Shown here: positions 59,082 to 64,000 of the stretch, piece by piece | Layout: every line of letters starts with the position of its first letter | Numbering within the stretch: position 1 is the stretch's first letter | From: Cupriavidus sp. D39 | GTDB lineage: Bacteria; Pseudomonadota; Gammaproteobacteria; Burkholderiales; Burkholderiaceae | Reading direction: 5' to 3' | Length of the DNA: 64,000 nt | NCBI RefSeq assembly: GCF_026627925.1 | Contig: NZ_JAPNLE010000009.1 | Span: forward strand, 2,356,001-2,420,000 | Translations under genes and position numbers: made by a program | Notes under the pieces: generated by a model | What the model saw: only the letters and a program-made list of their open reading frames with translations | The model's database searches: none | Told to the model about the DNA's origin: nothing

Positions 59082-60080
59082 TCAGCGCGGCCTGCGCAGC
59101 AGCAAGAAGAGGAAGGTCGGCACGCCCAGCAGCGCCGTGATCACGCCCACCGGCAGCTGCGCGGGCGCAATCACCGTGCGCGCCACCAGGTCGGCGGCCA
59201 TCAGCAGCGTGCCACCGAGCAAGGCGGACGCAGGCAGCATCAAGCGCTGGTCGTTGCCCCAGGCAAGGCGCACCAGGTGCGGCACCACCAGCCCGACAAA
59301 GCCGATCGAGCCGGCCGAGGTAATGGCCACCGCGATGGCCAGCGAGGCCAGCACGAACACCGACATGCGCACCACGCCGACGCGCACGCCCAGCGCCTGC
59401 GCCACGGTCTCGCCCATCAGCATGGCATTGAGCGAGCGCGCCATCGGCATGGCCAGCAGCACGGCCAGCGCCAGCGCGCCCAGCGCCAGCCCGTAGCTGG
59501 CGGTGCCGCCCAGGTCGCCGGTCAGCCAGAACAACATGCCGCGCAAGCGGGCCTCGGGCGCCACGCTCAGGATCAGGGTGATCAACGCGCCCCAGCCCGC
59601 GGCCAGGATCACGCCTGTAAGAAGCAGGCGTGAGCCGGCCTCATGATGGCCGCCCTGCACCTGCGGATGCAGCAGGTCGCGCCGCGCCAGCGTGGCCACC
59701 AGCACCATCGAGAACAGCGCGCCGCCGGCCGCGCCGGCCTGCACCGTCCACAGCGGCCACATCATCAGCATGGCGGTGAGCGCGCCGGTGGCCGCGCCAC
59801 CCGACACGCCCAGCACATAGGGCTCGGCCAGCGGGTTGCGCAGCAGCACCTGCATCAGCGCGCCGGTCAGGGCCAGCAGGCCGCCGCAGGCGAACGCGGC
59901 CGCCGCGCGGAGCAGCCGCAGCTCGCGCACGATGGCGCCAGCGGTATTGTCGGCGCCGCCGGACAGCGCCTGCCAGACCTGCGCGCCCGACAGCGACACG
60001 CTGCCCACCGCCAGCGACAGCAGGAACACCGCCACGCCGGCGGCGGCAAGCATCAGCCAGACCGCTAGCGCGCGGCGCAT
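59082..60080 (-). CDS. btuC: Cobalamin ABC transporter permease (FecCD family)
   Basis: 332-residue inner-membrane permease with about ten helices. RELRLLRAAAAFACGGLLAL, GALMQVLLRNPLAEPYVLGV and SGGAATGAL match the conserved FecCD N-terminal block. SIGFVGLVVPHLVRLAWGND near the end is the coupling region for the ATPase. Fifteen bp after the btuB stop; part of the riboswitch-led unit. Confidence 0.93.
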   Translation of the reverse strand: MRRALAVWLMLAAAGVAVFLLSLAVGSVSLSGAQVWQALSGGADNTAGAIVRELRLLRAAAAFACGGLLALTGALMQVLLRNPLAEPYVLGVSGGAATGALTAMLMMWPLWTVQAGAAGGALFSMVLVATLARRDLLHPQVQGGHHEAGSRLLLTGVILAAGWGALITLILSVAPEARLRGMLFWLTGDLGGTASYGLALGALALAVLLAMPMARSLNAMLMGETVAQALGVRVGVVRMSVFVLASLAIAVAITSAGSIGFVGLVVPHLVRLAWGNDQRLMLPASALLGGTLLMAADLVARTVIAPAQLPVGVITALLGVPTFLFLLLRRPR

Positions 60081-60095
60081 GTCAGGCAGCCACCA

Positions 60096-62024
60096 TCATT
60101 TCTGACGCCAGCCCAGCGTGACAAAGCCGGCGCGTCCCTGCGTGTTGAAGGGATAGGCGAGCTGGTAGTTCTTGTCGAACAGGTTTTCCACACGGGCGGC
60201 AACGAACCATTGCTTGTCGATGTTATAGCGGGCATTGAGGTTGACGATACCGTATCCGCCCAGCGTGCGCGAGCCGCTGTCCATGCGCGTCGAGGAGATG
60301 ATCCACTCGCCGCCCAGGCGGAAGTCGCCAAACTGGCGGCCCACGTCGAATGCGGCATGGCGGCGCGCGCGGCGCAGCAGCTGCGTATTGCTCTGCTCGT
60401 CCACCGGGTTCTGGAAGGTGATGCTGGCGCCCACGTCGGTGCCCATCAGCTTGGCGCGCCACGAGGCTTCGATGCCCTGCACCTTGGCCTTGTTGACATT
60501 CTGCGCCAGGAACAAGCCATTGGGCTGCAGCGCCGAGGTGATCAGGTTGTCGTAGCGGGTCTGGAATGCGGTCACGCGCAGCAGCCCGGCGGCGTCGGTG
60601 TTGTACTGCGCGCCCAGCTCGAACGACTTGGCGCGCTCGGGCTGGATGCCGGGCTGGCCAAAGCCCGGGAAGTACAGTTCGTTGAATGTCGGCGCGCGGA
60701 ACGCATTGCTGGCGTTGGCGATCAGCTTCAGCGCGTTGGTCACGTTATAGCCGTAGCCGGCGAAGTAGCTGGCCTTGTTGCCGAAGTCCGAGTAGTGGTC
60801 GTTGCGGACATTGAGCTGCAGCTGGTGCTTGCCGAGGCGGCCGTCGTAGCCGCCGAACACCGAGGTGATATTGCGCGTGGGCGCCGTGTAGGAGCTCGAG
60901 TCAAGCTCCTGCTGCGCGTGCTCGGCGCCGAACAACACGGTATGCGAGGGAGCCAGCGCGTACTCGTTCTGCCAGGTGTACTGGCGGTTGCGCGTGTTGA
61001 AACGGCTATTGAACACGCCGTTCAAGGTGTTCTCGCTGCGGTCCTCGCTCTGGGCCACCTTGAAATGCGTGGTCCAGTCCCGGGTAATCTTGCCGTTAGC
61101 AAAGGCGGATACCGTGTACAGCTCGCTGTTCATCCACCAGACATCGGTGGGCTTGCCGGTCGTGCTGTCGTAGGAGAGCTTGCTCTTGGAGTAGTACGCG
61201 GTGACGCCGGCATCCCAGTCGCTGGTGAAGCGATGCTTGACCTGGCCCGATACGCTCTTGTTGTCGTAGGGGTTGTCGTTGGGGTTGGCCTTGGGCTGCT
61301 GCTTGGTGTTGATGGCCGAGAAGCCGTCGGTCTTGATGGCCGAGCCCGTGATATTGAACGACGTATCGCCGATCTGGCCGCCGTAGCCCACCGTGCCCTG
61401 GCGCGTATTGTTGCTGCCGTACTCGATCTGCGCGTTGGCCGCCGGAGCCTGGCCCGCGCCGCTCTTGGTGAAGATCTGCACCACGCCGCCGATCGCATCC
61501 GAGCCGTACAGCGCGGAGACGTTGCCGCGCACGATTTCGATATGGTCGATCTGGTCGGGCAGGATGTTCGACAACTGGGCCGTGCCGCTGCTGGCCGACG
61601 AAACCCGCACGCCGTCGATCAGGATCAGCGTCTGGTTGCTGTTGGCCCCGCGCATGAACAGGGTGGTATTGGCGCCCAGGCCGCCATTGGCGGCAAACTC
61701 CACGCCGGCTTGCGTGCGCAGGAGCGAGCGCAGGTCGATGGCCTGCGAGTTGATGATGTCCTGCTGGGTCACCACCGTGGTGTGCGGCAGTGCCTCGGTC
61801 AGCGGCTGGGCAGTGCGGTTGGCGCTGACCACCACCGGCGCGAGCTGCGCGTCGGCGGCCGGCTGTACGGCGGAAGCTTCGCTGGCCTGGGCCATCGCGG
61901 CGCCGGGCGCGCACACGGCGAGCAAAGCGATCAGGGTCGCGGGCAGTTGCCGGGAATGGATAGCGGGGGCGGTCTGGCGCGCCGGCGATGCCGGACGGCT
62001 CGACTTGTAAGACGATGAGCGCAT
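60096..62024 (-). CDS. btuB: TonB-dependent vitamin B12 receptor
   Basis: Outer-membrane gated barrel for corrinoid uptake. 642 residues from ATG 62024. The signal peptide ends near AAMAQ (residue 46). A TonB box-like APVVVSANR is followed by a plug domain (about 65-185: LRTQAGVEFAANGGLGANTT, ILIDGVRVSS, VRGNVSALYGSDAIGGVVQI) and a 22-strand barrel. The C-terminus is aromatic-type (GFVTLGWRQK rather than a final Phe). A cobalamin riboswitch directly upstream settles the substrate. The open frame beyond 62024 runs through the riboswitch and is not coding. Confidence 0.95.
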   Translation of the reverse strand: MRSSSYKSSRPASPARQTAPAIHSRQLPATLIALLAVCAPGAAMAQASEASAVQPAADAQLAPVVVSANRTAQPLTEALPHTTVVTQQDIINSQAIDLRSLLRTQAGVEFAANGGLGANTTLFMRGANSNQTLILIDGVRVSSASSGTAQLSNILPDQIDHIEIVRGNVSALYGSDAIGGVVQIFTKSGAGQAPAANAQIEYGSNNTRQGTVGYGGQIGDTSFNITGSAIKTDGFSAINTKQQPKANPNDNPYDNKSVSGQVKHRFTSDWDAGVTAYYSKSKLSYDSTTGKPTDVWWMNSELYTVSAFANGKITRDWTTHFKVAQSEDRSENTLNGVFNSRFNTRNRQYTWQNEYALAPSHTVLFGAEHAQQELDSSSYTAPTRNITSVFGGYDGRLGKHQLQLNVRNDHYSDFGNKASYFAGYGYNVTNALKLIANASNAFRAPTFNELYFPGFGQPGIQPERAKSFELGAQYNTDAAGLLRVTAFQTRYDNLITSALQPNGLFLAQNVNKAKVQGIEASWRAKLMGTDVGASITFQNPVDEQSNTQLLRRARRHAAFDVGRQFGDFRLGGEWIISSTRMDSGSRTLGGYGIVNLNARYNIDKQWFVAARVENLFDKNYQLAYPFNTQGRAGFVTLGWRQK

Positions 62025-62134
62025 GATGCGGATTGTGGGAGAGAGCTGCCTGGTCCGTTCCCCCGCGGACCGTCTGGCGACGAAGCGCGCCGCTGGCTTG
62101 CGCGGCAAGAAGCAGCGGGAGGGCGGCGCACTCT
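62025..62134 (-). other. Leader between riboswitch and btuB start
   Basis: About 110 bases expected to hold the expression platform. Several GC-rich pairings are possible and a GAGAGAGCTCTC-like stretch lies near the ATG; no clear T-tailed terminator is present, so control may act on translation. Confidence 0.4.
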
Positions 62135-62330
62135 CGTTCAGGCCGGTATCCGGGCTGGCGACACCAGTCCGACCGCCTTCCCGAACCTTGCGGTTCAGTG
62201 GCTGAGTGGTCGGCCTTGCGATCTTGCGATCGCGGTCGCTTACCGTTGCGGGGGCAGCACAGGTTGGCACGGCCCTGCCCTGGCGGCGACGGCTGGCTCC
62301 CTGTTTCCCGTTGAACTGCAACCCTGTAGT
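62135..62330 (-). ncRNA. Cobalamin riboswitch
   Basis: On the minus strand the RNA reads AACGGGAAACAGGGAGCC at the 5' side. Then come GCTGCCCCCGCAACGGTAAG (the conserved core of cobalamin riboswitches), GCCACTG (62195-62201), and finally the B12 box CGCCAGCCCGGATACCGGCC at 62141-62160. Order and spacing fit the AdoCbl class. Controls btuB and probably the six genes behind it. Confidence 0.92.
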
Positions 62331-62362
62331 GAATAGGATTACGAGCACCTGGAACGTGCGCG

Positions 62363-62391
62363 AGTGTAGGCAGTTTCAAGCCCAGCGTCAA
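62363..62391 (-). promoter_or_regulatory. Sigma-70 promoter of the btuB operon
   Basis: On the minus strand, TTGACG (62386-62391), a 17-base spacer, then TACACT (62363-62368). This would start transcription near 62355, about 25 bases before the riboswitch. A very good match in spacing and sequence. Confidence 0.75.
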
Positions 62392-62564
62392 TGGCGCGGA
62401 AAAAACGCAGGAAAGCGCCTGAAAACAGGCATAAAGCCGGCGCCACGGATGCCGTTAAGCGACGATGCATGCAACTTCGGCGCGCAGGCCCGGTCACACA
62501 CGTCTGCGTTCGCCGTCCGCACGATAGCGCTTGGGCTAAAATCCCAAAACCCGAGACCCTAGAT

Positions 62565-62894
62565 ATGACAGGCTCTATGCTCACCGAACTCGAACAACTC
62601 GCCGCCAAGATCGGGCGTGTGCTGCACCATGCCGATACCCTGGCGGCGGAGAACCAGCGCCTGCGGGAGGAGATCGAACGCCTGCAGGCCGAGGCCAGCC
62701 AGCTGCGCGGCGACCGCGAAGCCATGGCCGCCGACCGCGAGCTGCTCAATATCAAGATCGAGGAAGCGCAGCTGCGCATCCAGTCGATCCTGGACAAGCT
62801 GCCCACCGCCAGCGACGCCCGCCAGCTCGACCTGCTGGGCGAAGGCGAGGCCGCCAGCCGCGCCGAACAAAAGGCACCTGGAGAAAACGCATGA
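62565..62894 (+). CDS. Small coiled-coil cell-division-associated protein (ZapB-like, TIGR02449 type)
   Basis: 109 residues from ATG 62565 (MTGSMLTELEQLAAKIGRVL); ATG 62577 is an alternative and a longer open frame upstream is not conserved-looking. Nearly all coiled coil: AENQRLREEIERLQAEASQL and DRELLNIKIEEAQLRIQSIL with heptad Leu/Ile spacing. Placed directly before zapA with an ATGA overlap. The role is inferred from that position and the ZapB-like form. A TAAAAT -10-like box lies at 62537-62542. Confidence 0.82.
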   Translation: MTGSMLTELEQLAAKIGRVLHHADTLAAENQRLREEIERLQAEASQLRGDREAMAADRELLNIKIEEAQLRIQSILDKLPTASDARQLDLLGEGEAASRAEQKAPGENA

Positions 62895-63232
62895 GCAATA
62901 AGCAAGTCGAAGTGAACATTGCCGGCCAGTCCTACCGGTTCGCCATTGCCCCCGACAACGAGGCCGCGCTGCTGGAAGCCGTGGCACTGGTAGACGACCA
63001 GATGACCCGGCTCAAGGGCGGGGTATCCGCCAAGGGCTTGGAACGCGTTGCCGTGATGGCCGCCATCAGCATCGCCTCGGACCTGCTCTCGCTCAAGCGC
63101 AAGCAGCAGGAGGACGGCGCGATTCCCGTTGATGCCGTGCGTGCACGCATTCGCGAGCTGAACGAACGCGCGGACGAAGCCCTGCGCCAATACGCGCATG
63201 TGGGCACCAATTCGCCCGTACCGCGCAGCTGA
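62891..63232 (+). CDS. zapA: Cell division protein ZapA
   Basis: Stabilises the FtsZ ring. 113 residues: VEVNIAGQSYRFAIAPDNEA, LVDDQMTRLKGGVSAKGLER and VAVMAAISIASDLLSLKRKQ are the ZapA core, followed by a C-terminal helix (RARIRELNERADEALRQY). Overlaps the preceding coiled-coil gene and is followed by the 6S RNA gene, an arrangement also known in gammaproteobacteria. Confidence 0.95.
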   Translation: MSNKQVEVNIAGQSYRFAIAPDNEAALLEAVALVDDQMTRLKGGVSAKGLERVAVMAAISIASDLLSLKRKQQEDGAIPVDAVRARIRELNERADEALRQYAHVGTNSPVPRS

Positions 63233-63358
63233 ACGCTTAGCCTCTCGCCGGCGGTGTACCGCACGGCACAGTCGCGCAGCGCCATGGTAGCGATATCGGC
63301 TCGATGTGCCCCACATGCCGCGCGCGTCAGCAAAATGTAACGATACGCAAAGACGGGC

Positions 63359-63387
63359 TTGGTATGGAAAGCCTCGCGGTGTATAGT
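63359..63387 (+). promoter_or_regulatory. Candidate promoter upstream of 6S RNA
   Basis: TTGGTA (63359-63364), 17-base spacer, TATAGT (63382-63387). Transcription would begin near 63394, giving a precursor of about 150 bases ahead of mature 6S RNA. The 250 bases after zapA contain no gene; this promoter is the main feature seen. Confidence 0.5.
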
Positions 63388-63480
63388 GGAGCCAAGCCGC
63401 ACCAAGCCACATAGTTGCGGTACCTTAGGTCGGGTTATCGCGCCTGACCGCCGTTTTCATCCCATCCAAGTTAGAAACGG

Positions 63481-63541
63481 CAAACGTCTGACAGCCTTGC
63501 CAAAGCAGCATGTTTGGCAGTGCAAAAGAGTCAGACGTTTG
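63481..63541. repeat. Nested inverted repeats directly upstream of 6S RNA
   Basis: Outer perfect 12-bp arms CAAACGTCTGAC (63481-63492) and GTCAGACGTTTG (63530-63541); inner arms TGCCAAA (63498-63504) and TTTGGCA (63513-63519). The right outer arm ends seven bases before the 6S closing stem. Could be a cruciform, a regulator site, or a processing hairpin in a 6S precursor. Confidence 0.7.
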
Positions 63542-63547
63542 ACAGTT

Positions 63548-63751
63548 TCCCTGCCTGGTTCGTCAGGATCATATTCCTTGAACCGATAAGCATTTGTTGG
63601 TGCGGGATTATGCCGTGTGGGCGAGCGCGTCGCTTGATTCATAGTTTCAGTTTGGACTCCCTGAATCAGTGATGTACCCGAAATGCGGCTTCCGCAGCCA
63701 CTCTGAACCTCACTTGGGTTCAGGATGCCGATCCAGCGGCCGAGGCGGGGA
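63548..63751 (+). ncRNA. ssrS: 6S RNA
   Basis: RNA that mimics an open promoter and binds sigma-70 RNA polymerase. The ends pair as TCCCTGCCT (63548-63556) with AGGCGGGGA (63743-63751), nine pairs including one G-U. The 3' half CTGAACCTCACTTGGGTTCA then GGATGCCGATCCAGCGGC resembles the corresponding E. coli 6S segment in sequence and order. CCTTGAACCGATAAG near the 5' side is also 6S-like. Position after zapA supports it. Exact ends are inferred. Confidence 0.85.
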
Positions 63752-63758
63752 CCCCTCT

Positions 63759-63790
63759 AAAGGCGGTGGTTATTCGACCACCGCCTTTTC
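63759..63790 (+). terminator. Intrinsic terminator after 6S RNA
   Basis: AAGGCGGTGGT / ACCACCGCCTT with TATTCG loop, followed by TT and a T-rich tail. Eight bases after the 6S closing stem. Confidence 0.92.
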
Positions 63791-63936
63791 CTTTTGTGGC
63801 GCGCATTCGCGCGTCACCTCCGCAGCGCCCCCTTCCGTTTTTCCTCCACGGCCCACATCCGTCAGACGGTTTTCTTTTGGCCGTGCTTGCTGCACCATAT
63901 CGCTGTCGCCAACGTCACGCCCGCCCCTGCCCGCCC

Positions 63937-64000
63937 ATGAGCCGATCCACGCAAGCCAATGCCGCCGCGCGCGCCCGCCAGTACTGGCTGATGAAGTCGG
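63937..64000 (+). CDS. EVE-domain protein, start only
   Basis: Runs off the right edge. ATG 63937 gives MSRSTQANAAARARQYWLMK, then S; QYWLMKS is the usual opening of the EVE (PUA-like) domain, thought to read modified nucleic-acid bases. Only 21 codons are visible, so the call rests on this motif and on the common position after 6S RNA in related genomes. Confidence 0.6.
   Translation, partial: MSRSTQANAAARARQYWLMKS

Noticed and set aside
63539..63544. TTGACA as the -35 of the 6S RNA promoter
   Set aside because: No -10-like hexamer lies 16-18 bp downstream, and the position is too close to the predicted mature 5' end.

Overview
The window is high-GC, gene-dense chromosomal DNA from a betaproteobacterium. 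Gene content and order point to the Burkholderiaceae, most likely Cupriavidus or close to Ralstonia: hemC-hemDX-hemY beside ppc, argH with an orphan TRAP permease pair, zapA followed by 6S RNA and an EVE-domain gene, and a periplasmic formate dehydrogenase with DUF3305/DUF3306 partners. The species cannot be told from the sequence alone. No tRNA, rRNA, insertion sequence, prophage or CRISPR array is visible; this is core genome with a few dispersed non-coding repeats.

Layout. 1-7 kb: rsuA-type pseudouridine synthase (runs off the left edge), photolyase, then the haem genes hemY, hemDX and hemC on the minus strand. 7-14 kb: ppc, a secreted ferritin-like protein divergent from an ECF sigma/anti-sigma pair, and argH. 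14-20.7 kb: TRAP dctQM, a quinone oxidoreductase, an Orn/Lys/Arg decarboxylase and dcd. 20.8-32.7 kb: formate dehydrogenase and its maturation genes (DUF3305, DUF3306, polyferredoxin, TorD-like chaperone, Tat leader protein, fdhA, fdhB, lipoprotein, fdhC, a small secreted protein, sodC, fdhD), almost all in one direction. 32.7-46.2 kb: apbC, an OmpA-like lipoprotein, metG, tamA-tamB-lipoprotein, DUF3460, scpA and panC. 46.5-49.2 kb: PepSY membrane protein, acetyltransferase and an orphan ParA. 49.4-62.4 kb: cobalamin uptake and late assembly. cobQ is divergent from cobU-cobD-cobC-btuF, and these face btuB-btuC-btuD-cobO-cobT-cobS-cobC(phosphatase), which is preceded by a cobalamin riboswitch with a clear promoter. 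62.5-64 kb: zapB-like, zapA, 6S RNA and the start of an EVE-domain gene.

Two features stand out. First, at least six genes are broken or altered by a one-base frameshift (dctM tail, fdhC, the polyferredoxin, tamB, cobQ, cobO; perhaps also cobC). Five of them are single-base losses in short homopolymer runs, and restoring the base rebuilds a full-length family member each time. This looks more like consensus-sequence error than gene decay. Second, two families of structured repeats with compensating base changes sit between convergent genes: a roughly 185-bp palindromic element (two copies) and a shorter CCCTCTCCC/GGGAGAGGG hairpin (two copies). The larger element also supplies the last part of the alpha-ribazole phosphatase reading frame.
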